Shown: positions 26,055 to 33,608 of the stretch, piece by piece | How the letters are laid out: each line of letters begins with the position of its first letter | How positions within the stretch are numbered: the first letter of the stretch is position 1 | Source of the DNA: CADEER01 sp965216585 | GTDB lineage: Bacteria; Desulfobacterota; Binatia; HRBIN30; CADEER01 | Assembly: GCA_965216585.1 (NCBI GenBank) | Contig: CBDCGC010000003.1 | Span: 1,612,001 to 1,676,000 of the forward strand | Direction: 5' to 3' | Length of the DNA: 64,000 nucleotides | Translations under genes and position numbers: made by a program | The notes under the pieces: generated by a model | Database searches by the model: none | The model's input: the letters and a program-made list of their open reading frames with translations, nothing else | Told to the model about the DNA's origin: nothing

Positions 26055-26843
26055 TCAGTGACCGCCGTGCGCATCGGCTGCGGCATTCGCCGCCGCGGCA
26101 TCGGCCTTCGCCTCAGCTCGGTGCGCCGCGTCGGCGGCGCCCTGGGCGACGTCCGCCGCCGCGCCAGCAGCTCCGGCTGCTGCCTCAGCGGCAACCTGCT
26201 TGGCGCCCTGCGCAACGTCGCTCGCTGCGTCCGCCGCACCTGCCGCCGCATCGGCGACGCCCTCTTTCGCTGCGTGGGCTGCGTCCGCCGCACCCTCGAC
26301 GACCGCGTGACCAGCATCGGCTGCTGCACCCCCGGCCGCCGCAGCCGCACCAGCGGCGCCCTGCGCCGCATCGACCGCTACGTCCTTGGCGGCGTGCGCT
26401 GCATCCGCTGCACCTTCGACGACCGCGTGACCGGCGTCGGCCGCTGCGTTGCCCGCCGCCGCCGCGGCGTCCGCCGCGCCTGCTGCCGCATCGGCGGCGA
26501 CATCCTTGGCCGCGTGTGCCGCATCCGCCGCGCCCTCGACGACAGCGTGGCCGGCATTGGCTGCGGCATCACCCGCCGCCTTGGCGGCGTCAACCGCGCC
26601 TCCGGCAACCGCTTTTCCCGCACCCGCAACCGCCTTACCGGCGCTGGCAGCGGTGTCCTTCACTGCGCCGGCGGCGTTCTTACCGGCCTCGGCGACGCCC
26701 GCCGCCGCCTCGTGTGCCGCGCCGGCCGCGTTTTCCATCGCCGCCTTGGCCTTACTCTTGGCGCGATCGCGATGGCCCGATTCGTTGCTACATCCAACGA
26801 CGAGCAACAGCGATACGACACTCATCCAAACAATTCGCCCCAT
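26055..26843 (-). CDS. Ala-rich lipoprotein with 40-residue repeats (LEA-like)
   Basis: Predicted lipoprotein of 262 residues. The lipobox LVVGC gives Cys 18. From about residue 30 the protein is almost wholly Ala, Asp, Gly, Lys, Glu and His in amphipathic 11-residue-type periodicity. Three exact-length 40-residue repeats start at residues 97, 137 and 177 with AGHAVVEGAADAAHAAK. This resembles late-embryogenesis-abundant and related helix-forming stress proteins, which fold on drying; a long surface helix is another possibility. It has its own terminator and lies between asmA-like and DUF4332 genes. Function is inferred only. Confidence 0.8.
   Translation of the reverse strand: MGRIVWMSVVSLLLVVGCSNESGHRDRAKSKAKAAMENAAGAAHEAAAGVAEAGKNAAGAVKDTAASAGKAVAGAGKAVAGGAVDAAKAAGDAAANAGHAVVEGAADAAHAAKDVAADAAAGAADAAAAAGNAAADAGHAVVEGAADAAHAAKDVAVDAAQGAAGAAAAAGGAAADAGHAVVEGAADAAHAAKEGVADAAAGAADAASDVAQGAKQVAAEAAAGAAGAAADVAQGAADAAHRAEAKADAAAANAAADAHGGH
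26196..26555 (-). repeat. Three 120-bp tandem repeats
   Basis: Three head-to-tail units at 26555-26436, 26435-26316 and 26315-26196 encode the 40-residue Ala-rich unit. The first half of each unit is the most conserved; the third unit diverges after about 18 codons. Confidence 0.8.
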
Positions 26844-26887
26844 CGTACCCTCCTTTGGCTCAACTCGAGAGCCGCTTGGCGATCAGG

Positions 26888-27298
26888 TCAGTGAGTTACC
26901 TTCGGCGGCAACCCCTTTGCCTGTTCGATCCAGTCCTTCACATTATCGAGAGTCGGGACGCGTCTGGTCAACTTCTTTTCGTCGTTCACCTCTTGCATTT
27001 TCGCCGTCAGATTGTCGGCATTGCGCGTCGCCAGCTCTTTGACCGTATCGACGCCCGAGCACTCGAGCAGTTCGGCATACTCTCCGGCAACACCCTTGAT
27101 TCGGAAAAGATCCACCATGTTGACCCATTTGAGGATCTGTTTCTCCGAAATCCCCGTCTTTTCCGCGATCTCCGCGCGCCCTTTCTTGCTACAACCCGCC
27201 TCGAGCAGGTCGTCGGTGTTCGTGCATCCCGCGGCGCGCAGTTTTTCTCCGAATGTAGGTCCGATTCCTTCAACTTCCTCGATCTTCTTGTTCGCCAT
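26888..27298 (-). CDS. DUF4332 / helix-hairpin-helix protein
   Basis: Small cytoplasmic protein of 136 residues. It contains two helix-hairpin-helix-like units, VEGIGPTFGEKLRAAGCTNTDDLLEAG and KGVAGEYAELLECSGVDTVKELATRNADNLTAKM, the DUF4332 pattern. The fold often binds DNA non-specifically, but DUF4332 proteins are not characterised. The start ATG before ANKKIEEVEG is chosen; the upstream in-frame extension is composition-biased and unrelated to the domain. The gene ends 45 bp after the start of the lipoprotein gene downstream. Confidence 0.85.
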   Translation of the reverse strand: MANKKIEEVEGIGPTFGEKLRAAGCTNTDDLLEAGCSKKGRAEIAEKTGISEKQILKWVNMVDLFRIKGVAGEYAELLECSGVDTVKELATRNADNLTAKMQEVNDEKKLTRRVPTLDNVKDWIEQAKGLPPKVTH

Positions 27299-27347
27299 GA
27301 CGCCTCCCTTCTCAATCTGTGATTTCCGTCTTGCGGCGCGCACCAAT

Positions 27348-27381
27348 CCCGTTGAACGGGTGGCAAGGCGAATCGCCACCC
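27348..27381 (-). other. Nested inverted repeats upstream of DUF4332 gene
   Basis: Two overlapping inverted repeats: a 13-nt cccgtt-g-aacggg palindrome and a 7-bp stem gggtggc/gccaccc with a 10-nt loop. They lie 50-83 nt before the DUF4332 start and could be operators or a leader hairpin. They compete for the shared GGG. Confidence 0.35.
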
Positions 27382-27458
27382 CTTGGCCAGCGGGGTATGC
27401 GCTGGGTGAGTGTTTGAAACGACACCGGAGCCGGGTTCCCCCCTTGCCCCGCGCAAAC

Positions 27459-27485
27459 AGCACAGGGCCCACCGAATGAGCCCTG
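27459..27485 (-). terminator. Possible terminator after peptidoglycan-binding gene
   Basis: A 6-bp stem (cagggc / gccctg) with an 11-nt loop, followed on the minus strand by TGCTGTTTG. It lies about 20 bp past the stop of the repeat lipoprotein. The T-tract is poor. Confidence 0.4.
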
Positions 27486-27505
27486 CACTGTCGGCGAAAA
27501 AACGA

Positions 27506-28630
27506 CTATCGAACTTTGATGCCCAGCGATTCGATCGTGCGCAAGGTCAAGCCACCTGTCGGCAGCCCCTTGGCGCGCTGGTATGCTGCAACCGCGGCGA
27601 GCGTTTGCTGGCCGAGGCGGCCATCCGGCGTACCGGCATTGTAGCCAGCGGCAGTCAGAGCGCGCTGGATGTCGCGGATGACGCCCGGGTTGGCGTTGGT
27701 CTCACAGAGAATCTCTCTCCACGCCATGTGCTCTTCGGTGATCTTCACACGCCGCGTAACCGTGTCGTATTCCTCGGGAATCGGAATGCGCTTTTCCTGC
27801 GGCGGCGACACCATCTTGCGCACCTTGACCGTATTGTACTCGGCGGGGATGGTGATGGTGCGAGTCGTTGCCGGCTTCTTGACGACTTTCTTGCGGACCG
27901 TCTTATATTCAGCCGGAATCTCGACAGTGCGGGTCGTCGCCGGGCTCTTCACCACTTTCTTGCGAACCGTGCGATACTCGGCCGGCACCTCGACCAGGCA
28001 GAGAATCTCGCCGGTGCCGTGGTCGACGCGCTCGATCGGGCCGCGTCCCTTCTTCCAGATCTGGTGCGCAGGCTTGACGAGGATGCGCTCTTCCTCCCAG
28101 CCATATTCGGCCGGCACCTCGACCAGGCGGGTAGACGCGGGCTTCACGAGAACCTGCTCTTCGGCATAGCCGTACTCGGCCGGGACGACTTCAATGCGCT
28201 CGCTGGCCTCGCGTACCAGGACCTGCTCCTCGGCCCACTCGTACTTTGCCGGAATGACCTCGACACGAGCCGAGGCAGCGCGCTTGAGCACCTGCTCCGT
28301 CTTCGTCTCGTAGTTTGCAGGAACCAGAACGCGGGTGTAGCACTCGCCCGGCTTGGCGTTGGGCGGGAACAAATCACCACCGAGTCCGGTCGGCGCCGCG
28401 GCAACGACCGTAGTGCCGGTCTCGACGCGCTTCTGCAGCTCCACCACCTGCGATTTGCTGGCAGCCAACTGCGACTCCAGAGCCGCAAGACGCCGCTCCT
28501 TGTCGCGCAACATGCGCTCGGCGTCCGTCGTTGCCGTCGCAACCGTCGTCGCCTCCTTTGTACAACCTGCAACCATTACGACAGACAACGACACCAAGGC
28601 CGCCGCCGTCACCAACTTGATTCTGACCAT
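27506..28630 (-). CDS. Peptidoglycan-binding lipoprotein with VPAEY repeats
   Basis: Envelope protein of 374 residues. The lipobox MVAGC gives Cys 23, followed by a coiled segment (residues about 35-70). Then come eight or so repeats of about 20-25 residues with the core VPAEY.TV.KKVV..PA (for example VEIPAEYKTVRKKVVKKPA), an extended beta repeat known from proteobacterial envelope proteins. The C-terminal PG_binding_1 domain carries IRDIQRALTAAGYNAGTPDGRLGQQTLAAVAAYQ. It probably links the outer membrane to the cell wall. ATG 28630 begins the signal peptide; a longer frame exists but buries it. Confidence 0.87.
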   Translation of the reverse strand: MVRIKLVTAAALVSLSVVMVAGCTKEATTVATATTDAERMLRDKERRLAALESQLAASKSQVVELQKRVETGTTVVAAAPTGLGGDLFPPNAKPGECYTRVLVPANYETKTEQVLKRAASARVEVIPAKYEWAEEQVLVREASERIEVVPAEYGYAEEQVLVKPASTRLVEVPAEYGWEEERILVKPAHQIWKKGRGPIERVDHGTGEILCLVEVPAEYRTVRKKVVKSPATTRTVEIPAEYKTVRKKVVKKPATTRTITIPAEYNTVKVRKMVSPPQEKRIPIPEEYDTVTRRVKITEEHMAWREILCETNANPGVIRDIQRALTAAGYNAGTPDGRLGQQTLAAVAAYQRAKGLPTGGLTLRTIESLGIKVR

Positions 28631-28783
28631 GTAGCTCCTCCTCCAGTTCGTTTGGAACCGTCTTGCGAAATCACCCTGATGAACGACCTCAATATCGCTC
28701 ACCGCCCTCGTTCAACTCTCCAACACCCCAACCAGCTATATCGATTCGACCGGAAGGTCACCCCATGCCAGAGAGAGAGACAA

Positions 28784-28840
28784 TTACCTGATCGGGTAAC
28801 TCAGCAAACGCCATACCACCGCGATCAGATTACCTGTAAT
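28784..28840 (+). promoter_or_regulatory. Two AT-rich inverted repeats upstream of crcB
   Basis: A near-palindrome ttacctgatcgggtaa (28784-28799) and a perfect attac-ct-gtaat inverted repeat (28829-28840) share the TTACCTG core. They lie 28-84 nt upstream of the first crcB gene, in a stretch more AT-rich than its surroundings. They look like paired sites for one regulator. Confidence 0.4.
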
Positions 28841-28867
28841 TAACCAATTTTCGTATCAGAGGTGCGA

Positions 28868-29251
28868 ATGGGTCGCAAGAATAAAATGTTCTTTGCAGAG
28901 ATGAGAGATCTCACTGCCGTAGCCACCGGCGGCGCCGCCGGAGCGGTGTCCCGCCATCTGTTCTGCAGTGCTTGGCCAGCGCACGCGGCGGAACTTCCAT
29001 GGGCGACCTTAGCGGTCAACATAGGGGGGTCGTTTCTGCTTGGAACGATCGCACACAGCCGACTCGGGAGGCGGCCGCATCTCTTTCTGGCAACTGGACT
29101 ACTGAGCTCTTTGACGACGTTTTCAGCGGTGGCTTTCGAAATTTCGCAGCGCACGCCGGCGCTGGCCCTGGCCTACGCAGCCGCGACCCTGGCGCTGGGA
29201 ATCTCGGCGGCGTGGCTGGGCGCAGCCCTGGCCGGGGGGAGGAATCGATGA
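28868..29251 (+). CDS. crcB: CrcB/Fluc fluoride channel subunit 1
   Basis: Small inner-membrane protein of about 127 residues that exports fluoride as a dual-topology channel. Four hydrophobic helices are seen. The family marks are AVATGGAAGAVSRHL, the NIGGSFLLGTIA helix with conserved Asn, and TGLLSSLTTFSAVAFE with the pore Phe/Thr track. ATG 28868 has AGAGG 5 nt upstream; GTG 28862 is an in-frame alternative. The stop overlaps the second crcB start (ATGA). No fluoride riboswitch sequence is visible upstream. Confidence 0.93.
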   Translation: MGRKNKMFFAEMRDLTAVATGGAAGAVSRHLFCSAWPAHAAELPWATLAVNIGGSFLLGTIAHSRLGRRPHLFLATGLLSSLTTFSAVAFEISQRTPALALAYAAATLALGISAAWLGAALAGGRNR

Positions 29252-29580
29252 CCCTCCTCGCCGTTGCGATCGGTGGAGCCACCGGCGCCTGCCTGCGCGC
29301 GACCTTGCAGCGCTGGCTCGAGGCGGATTTTCCGCACGTCATCTATGTAGTCAATGCGCTCGGATCCTTCTTGCTCGGCTGGATCTACGCCGCGCTGCCG
29401 GAAACACACCATCCTCTGCTCATCAACGGTCTATGTGGAGCGCTGACGACGTATTCGACCTTCGCCGTCGCGGCGCTGGATCTGCTGAGCCAGGGTCGCC
29501 GCCTCGCCGGCCTGGCTCACATCGCGCTCAATCTCGGCGGCAGCTTGCTGGCCGTCGCCGCGGGTCTATCACTGGCCTGA
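29248..29580 (+). CDS. crcB: CrcB/Fluc fluoride channel subunit 2
   Basis: Second Fluc homologue of 110 residues, overlapping the first by 4 bp. It shows LAVAIGGATGACLRATLQRW, VVNALGSFLLGWIY and LCGALTTYSTFAVAALDLL, so both halves of the pore motif are present. Tandem, overlapping crcB genes commonly encode subunits of opposite orientation that form heterodimers; the different charge placement of the two helices fits this. RadC is convergent and ends 2 bp away. Confidence 0.93.
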   Translation: MTLLAVAIGGATGACLRATLQRWLEADFPHVIYVVNALGSFLLGWIYAALPETHHPLLINGLCGALTTYSTFAVAALDLLSQGRRLAGLAHIALNLGGSLLAVAAGLSLA

Positions 29581-29582
29581 GC

Positions 29583-30272
29583 TCACCAGTAGCCGTCATC
29601 GACGAATGAGACGTAGCGACCACGGCCGACGATCAGATGGTCGAGGACTTGGACACCGACCAGCTTGCCGACCTCGCGCAGGCGTCGGGTCAGCTCGAGA
29701 TCGTCACGGCTCGGCGTCGGGTCACCGCTCGGGTGGTTGTGCACGAAGATGACTGCCGCCGCCGATTCGCGGATCACCGGCAGAAAGACCTCGCGCGGAT
29801 GCACGATTGCCGACGTCAGCGAGCCACGTGAGATGCACACATCGCGGATCTTGCGGTGTTTGTTGTCGAGCAGAAGTGCATAGAAGTACTCGCAACGCGC
29901 CTCGGCCAGGCATTCGCGATAGTGAGCGAAAACGTCGTAGCTGCTCCGGTATGCCTGCCCCGGCTTGAGCTCTTCCTGGCCAAAGCGCTTGGCAATCTCG
30001 AGCACCGCCTGGATTTCGGCCGCCTTGGCCGGGCCGATACCGCGCAGCCGGCGGAGATCGGCGACGCCGAGCGACGCCAAGCGGCGCAAGCTGCCGTCCG
30101 CCTGCGCCAACACGCTACGCGCCTGGGTCAGCGCGCAGGCACCCGCTGCACCGCTGCCGATGACCAGCGCCAGCAGCTCGGCTGTCGACAGCGCCTCGGC
30201 ACCCGCCGCCAGCAACTTCTCGCGCGGCCGCTCGCCAGCCGGCCAATCCCGGATTTGTAGACCTTCGCCCAC
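29583..30272 (-). CDS. radC: RadC-family JAB/MPN protein
   Basis: RadC family protein of 229 residues. The N-terminal UPF0758 and helix-hairpin-helix part (LRRLRGIGPAKAAEIQAVLE) precedes the JAMM metal motif FVHNHPSGDPTPSRDDLELT (His, His, Asp). The fold is a metalloprotease-like one, though no enzymatic role for RadC is established; the old DNA-repair assignment has not held. It lies between crcB and moaC and may be transcribed downstream of moaC across a 31-bp gap. Confidence 0.93.
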   Translation of the reverse strand: MGEGLQIRDWPAGERPREKLLAAGAEALSTAELLALVIGSGAAGACALTQARSVLAQADGSLRRLASLGVADLRRLRGIGPAKAAEIQAVLEIAKRFGQEELKPGQAYRSSYDVFAHYRECLAEARCEYFYALLLDNKHRKIRDVCISRGSLTSAIVHPREVFLPVIRESAAAVIFVHNHPSGDPTPSRDDLELTRRLREVGKLVGVQVLDHLIVGRGRYVSFVDDGYW

Positions 30273-30303
30273 CGGTGATAGTTATCAACTATACAACTGA
30301 TCT

Positions 30304-30834
30304 TCAACTCGCTGATGCACGACGGACGGGCCGACGCGCCGGCTTGCGCCAGTGGCCGCTGCGGCCGCCCATTTTCTCTTTCAGGTGAACATCGGTGATG
30401 GTCATCCCGCGATCGACGGCCTTGCACATGTCGTAGACGGTGAGAGCGGCAGCCGTCACGGCGGTGAGCGCCTCCATTTCGACACCCGTCTGGCCGTTCA
30501 CCTTGACCGTGGCTTCGACTTCGAGGCGGCCACCACGGCGTTTGGCGAAATCGATCGACGCGACATGAATCGCCAACGGGTGGCAGAGCGGAATCAACTC
30601 ATGCGTGCGCTTGGCCGCCATGATGCCGGCGACCCGCGCGACGGCAAGGACCTCGCCTTTGGCGATGTCACCACTTTCGATCAAGCGCAGCGTCGCCGGT
30701 TTCATTTCCAACGTCGCCGCGGCGACGGCAACGCGTTCGGTTCTTTCTTTGGCACCGACATCGACCATGCGTGCGCGGCCGCTCTCATCGACATGAGAGA
30801 GTTTGGTCTGCTTGCGGGGAGAACGAGAGGCCAT
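30304..30834 (-). CDS. moaC: Cyclic pyranopterin monophosphate synthase MoaC
   Basis: Molybdenum-cofactor enzyme that turns the MoaA product into cyclic pyranopterin monophosphate. The 176 residues hold KGEVLAVARVAGIMAAKRTHELIPLCHPL, the conserved LCHPL segment, VNGQTGVEMEALTAVTAAALTVYDMCKA and KDV-type tail with TDVHLKEKMGGRSG, all standard. ATG 30834 gives a natural start. Its promoter must lie within or near the 15 bp shared with the divergent trxB, so the two promoters probably overlap. Confidence 0.95.
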   Translation of the reverse strand: MASRSPRKQTKLSHVDESGRARMVDVGAKERTERVAVAAATLEMKPATLRLIESGDIAKGEVLAVARVAGIMAAKRTHELIPLCHPLAIHVASIDFAKRRGGRLEVEATVKVNGQTGVEMEALTAVTAAALTVYDMCKAVDRGMTITDVHLKEKMGGRSGHWRKPARRPVRRASAS

Positions 30835-30849
30835 TACTTTCCTTTCCCT

Positions 30850-31779
30850 ATGTCGACGCACAGTGTGGTGATTCTCGGTTCGGGTCCGGCAGGACTGACG
30901 GCAGCGCTCTACGCGGCACGGGCCAACCTCGAGCCAATCGTGATCGAGGGGGATCAACCGGGCGGGCAGCTTACCATAACCACTGAGGTCGAAAACTATC
31001 CCGGCTTCGCCGACGGCGTCATGGGTCCGGAGATGATGGAGATCTTCCGCCAACAGGCCGAACGCTTCGGAGCGAAGTGCGTCTACGGCCGGGCGACCGA
31101 AGTGGATTTGAACGGACCGCCGTTTCACGTGCGAGCCGGCAAGGAGAGCTACGAAGCGCAGGCGTTGATCATCTCGACCGGGGCGACCGCCAAGTTGCTG
31201 GGGCTCGAGTCGGAATCCAAGCTGATGGGATACGGCGTCTCCGCCTGCGCCACCTGCGATGGGTTCTTCTTCAAGGAGAAGAGTGTTCTCGTCGTCGGCG
31301 GCGGCGACTCGGCAATGGAGGAAGCGCTCTTCCTTACCAAGCATGCGGCCAAGGTATCGATCGTCCACCGCCGCGATGCGCTCAGGGCTTCGAAGATCAT
31401 GGAGGAGCGCGCCCGCAAGAACGAGAAGATCGACTTCGTTTGGAACACCGTGCTCGAAGAGATCATCGGCGAAGCGGACGCCAGCGGTGTAACCGGCGTG
31501 CGACTGCGCAACGTCGTTACCGATGAGGTTCGCGAGATGCCGATCGACGGCGTCTTTCTGGCAATCGGCCACCGGCCCAACACGGAGCTGTTCACTGGCA
31601 ACCTCGACCTCGACGACAGCGGCTACATCGTCACCGCCGCCAAGAGCACGCGCACCAGCGTCGACGGCGTCTTCGCCTGCGGCGACGTCCAGGACAGCGT
31701 CTACCGCCAGGCGGTCACGGCCGCCGGCAGCGGTTGCATGGCCGCCATCGATGCCGAGCGCTGGTTGGAATCGCGCTAG
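30850..31779 (+). CDS. trxB: Thioredoxin reductase TrxB
   Basis: FAD/NADPH enzyme that reduces thioredoxin, 309 residues. The FAD motif ILGSGPAGLTAALYAARA opens the protein, the redox-active ACATCDG has Cys at about 133 and 136, the NADPH motif is VVGGGDSAMEEALFL, and the second FAD motif is FACGDVQDSVYRQAVTAAGSGCMAAID. All key residues are intact. ATG 30850 begins just upstream of the first beta strand. Divergent from moaC with 15 bp between the starts. A ~70-bp dispersed repeat follows the stop. Confidence 0.96.
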   Translation: MSTHSVVILGSGPAGLTAALYAARANLEPIVIEGDQPGGQLTITTEVENYPGFADGVMGPEMMEIFRQQAERFGAKCVYGRATEVDLNGPPFHVRAGKESYEAQALIISTGATAKLLGLESESKLMGYGVSACATCDGFFFKEKSVLVVGGGDSAMEEALFLTKHAAKVSIVHRRDALRASKIMEERARKNEKIDFVWNTVLEEIIGEADASGVTGVRLRNVVTDEVREMPIDGVFLAIGHRPNTELFTGNLDLDDSGYIVTAAKSTRTSVDGVFACGDVQDSVYRQAVTAAGSGCMAAIDAERWLESR

Positions 31780-31781
31780 GT

Positions 31782-31851
31782 TGAGACTCGCTGCGCTCGT
31801 AGGCTGAGGCGAGGCAAAGGCGCAGGCTGAGGTCGGTGATCGCTGGCGCGA
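31782..31851 (+). repeat. Dispersed 3'-end repeat, copy A
   Basis: Starts 2 nt after the trxB stop. It contains a 26-bp core (31786-31811) identical to 45422-45447 on the opposite strand, followed by purine-rich AGGC-type hexamers and a GGT.GGTG.TCGCTG.GCGA end. The other copy also begins directly after a stop codon. Confidence 0.7.
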
Positions 31852-31968
31852 TATCCCATTCGAAACGTTTCTATGTATGAAGGATCCGGCGCCGCGCCGG
31901 TGGGTTTGCTGGCCTGAGCTGGCCGGAGGAGCGGACGAGCTCGCGCCCGCTCCTCCATCCAATCTTCG

Positions 31969-33459
31969 CTATTGCACGCAGCTCTGCAGGGCCGGATCGA
32001 GGCATGACGGAAACAGCATGCCACCGACGTCGACTCCGGACGCACTGTAGATGACGTCGCCGATGTCCTGAATCTGAATCGTCCCGGCACCCGGGCAGAA
32101 CTGGCCGAGCAGAAAACTCAGCTCCTGCGGCGTCGAGAGCGAAACCGTGCCGCCGAAACAGTCGGCGATCAAATCGCCGCTTACCGAAACCGTGCTGCCA
32201 CTCGCCCCGGCGCTGCGCGCCATCATGGTGAAATCGTCAAAGGTCAAGTCGAAGGCCAGGGTCTGCTGCGCCATCTGCGTGATCGACGCCGGGCCGTCGA
32301 GCGTCAGGTCGAAACCGACGGGAATGCACTCGCTGCTGTATTCCTGGATCGCCAGCGTGATGGCCGTAGCGTTGAAATCGACCTGCGCACTGCCTTCGCC
32401 GGGCACGTTGGAGACGACAGTGCCGTTCAGGGCCGGCAGCAGCACCGTATCGATCAACTGCGCCCCGAGATCGGTGTCGATGGCACAGGGGTTCCCGGCG
32501 CCGGGGACCGGGTCGATGTCGACGTCTCCCATCAGATCAATCGTCGAGGACGCAATCACAGCGTCCTGACCGTCGAGAAAATCGATGGTCGCGGTGAACG
32601 TACCCGGACCGCGCAAGTTGAGGGCGTCGGCAAAGGTCGGAAAGGTAATGTCGAGGTCGCCGCTGAAGAGGGCGCTGCCGTCGCCCCGTGACACCTTGCA
32701 ATCGTTCAACGTCACGGTGGCGCCGCTGATGCCGACGTCCGACTCGACCGTGCCGCCGAGCTCACACGCATCGACGCCACCTGCGCCGCCACCGGGAATC
32801 CCACTGACCGCCGCGCCGCCTCCGGAGCCAGCGGTGAAACCCGCCACGACCGCCGAGATCAAATTGGGGATCACCGAAACACCGTTGACGACCGCGGCGG
32901 AGGCGCCGGCGATGTTCTCGGCCGTGTTGCCAGAAACAGTCGCCGTCGGTACTTGCGTCGGCGTGTCGCTCGGCGGCACCGGTGTCGCCGTATCGGCCGG
33001 CGCCGTCGGTGTATCGCTCGGCGGCACTGGTGTCGCCGTGTCGGCTGGCGACGTCGGCGTGTCCGTCGGCGGGCCCGAATCCGTCGACGTCGCTGTCGGC
33101 GTGCTCGCCGCTACCGTGCCGGTCGGTGTCGCCGTCGGAATCTCGGTTGCCACCGTGCCGGTTGCGGTTGCCGTCGGCGTCGAATCGCTCGGGGTCGCCG
33201 TCACCGCCGTGCAGCCGTCGAGCGCCGACCGCACTGCCTGGATCAGCTCGTTGATGCGCACTTCGCCGTCGCCGTTCGAATCGATGCCACCACAAGCACT
33301 GATGTCGGCGCGGCCCAAGGCGATGTTCACTCCGATGATGAGCTCGTTGATGCGCACTTCGCCATCGCCATTGCAGTCGCCGATACAGGCCGGCTGCGCC
33401 GCGCCCGGCACCGCCGCCAAGATGATCGCCACTGCCGTCAAAATGATCGATTTCAACAT
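31969..33459 (-). CDS. Secreted dockerin-like protein with Thr/Pro linker
   Basis: Exported protein of 496 residues. The signal peptide (ILTAVAIILAAVPGAA) is followed by two calcium-loop repeats, GDCNGDGEVRINELIIGVNIALG and DSNGDGEVRINELIQAVRSALDG, resembling a type I dockerin. About 90 residues of Thr/Pro linker include two copies of a 16-residue unit ending PPSDTPT. The C-terminal part of about 310 residues is beta-rich with a few Cys and no named domain. The N-terminal position of the dockerin-like pair is unusual, since dockerins are usually C-terminal. The function is unknown; calcium-dependent surface assembly is one idea. Confidence 0.8.
   Translation of the reverse strand: MLKSIILTAVAIILAAVPGAAQPACIGDCNGDGEVRINELIIGVNIALGRADISACGGIDSNGDGEVRINELIQAVRSALDGCTAVTATPSDSTPTATATGTVATEIPTATPTGTVAASTPTATSTDSGPPTDTPTSPADTATPVPPSDTPTAPADTATPVPPSDTPTQVPTATVSGNTAENIAGASAAVVNGVSVIPNLISAVVAGFTAGSGGGAAVSGIPGGGAGGVDACELGGTVESDVGISGATVTLNDCKVSRGDGSALFSGDLDITFPTFADALNLRGPGTFTATIDFLDGQDAVIASSTIDLMGDVDIDPVPGAGNPCAIDTDLGAQLIDTVLLPALNGTVVSNVPGEGSAQVDFNATAITLAIQEYSSECIPVGFDLTLDGPASITQMAQQTLAFDLTFDDFTMMARSAGASGSTVSVSGDLIADCFGGTVSLSTPQELSFLLGQFCPGAGTIQIQDIGDVIYSASGVDVGGMLFPSCLDPALQSCVQ
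32956..33051 (-). repeat. Two 48-bp repeats in Thr/Pro linker
   Basis: Head-to-tail units at 33051-33004 and 33003-32956 encode PADTATPVPPSDTPT-type sequence with nearly identical DNA, suggesting a recent duplication in the linker. Confidence 0.75.
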
Positions 33460-33556
33460 CGAGACACTCCTCACCGTTGCGAATGAACCATGCTTCGTAG
33501 CCGTTTCACCGGCCACATCGCAAGTCCAGAATACTCCGTGAACGGCGAAAAACCGC

Positions 33557-33600
33557 TTGACACAAACCGACCGATCGACAAAACTCGACCGATCGGTCGG
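33557..33600 (+). promoter_or_regulatory. Promoter and TetR-type operator of the tetR gene
   Basis: TTGACA (33557-33562) is a perfect -35 box; about 17 bp on, AAAACT is a weak -10 candidate. A perfect 14-bp palindrome cgaccgatcggtcg lies at 33586-33599, and its left part cgaccgatcg is repeated at 33568-33577, 18 bp away. The arrangement, just upstream of a tetR gene, is typical of autoregulation. Confidence 0.7.
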
Positions 33601-33608
33601 GTGACTTG

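Noticed and set aside
28631..28867. Fluoride riboswitch upstream of crcB
   Set aside because: The conserved crcB RNA core was not recognisable in this region; a covariance-model search would be decisive.
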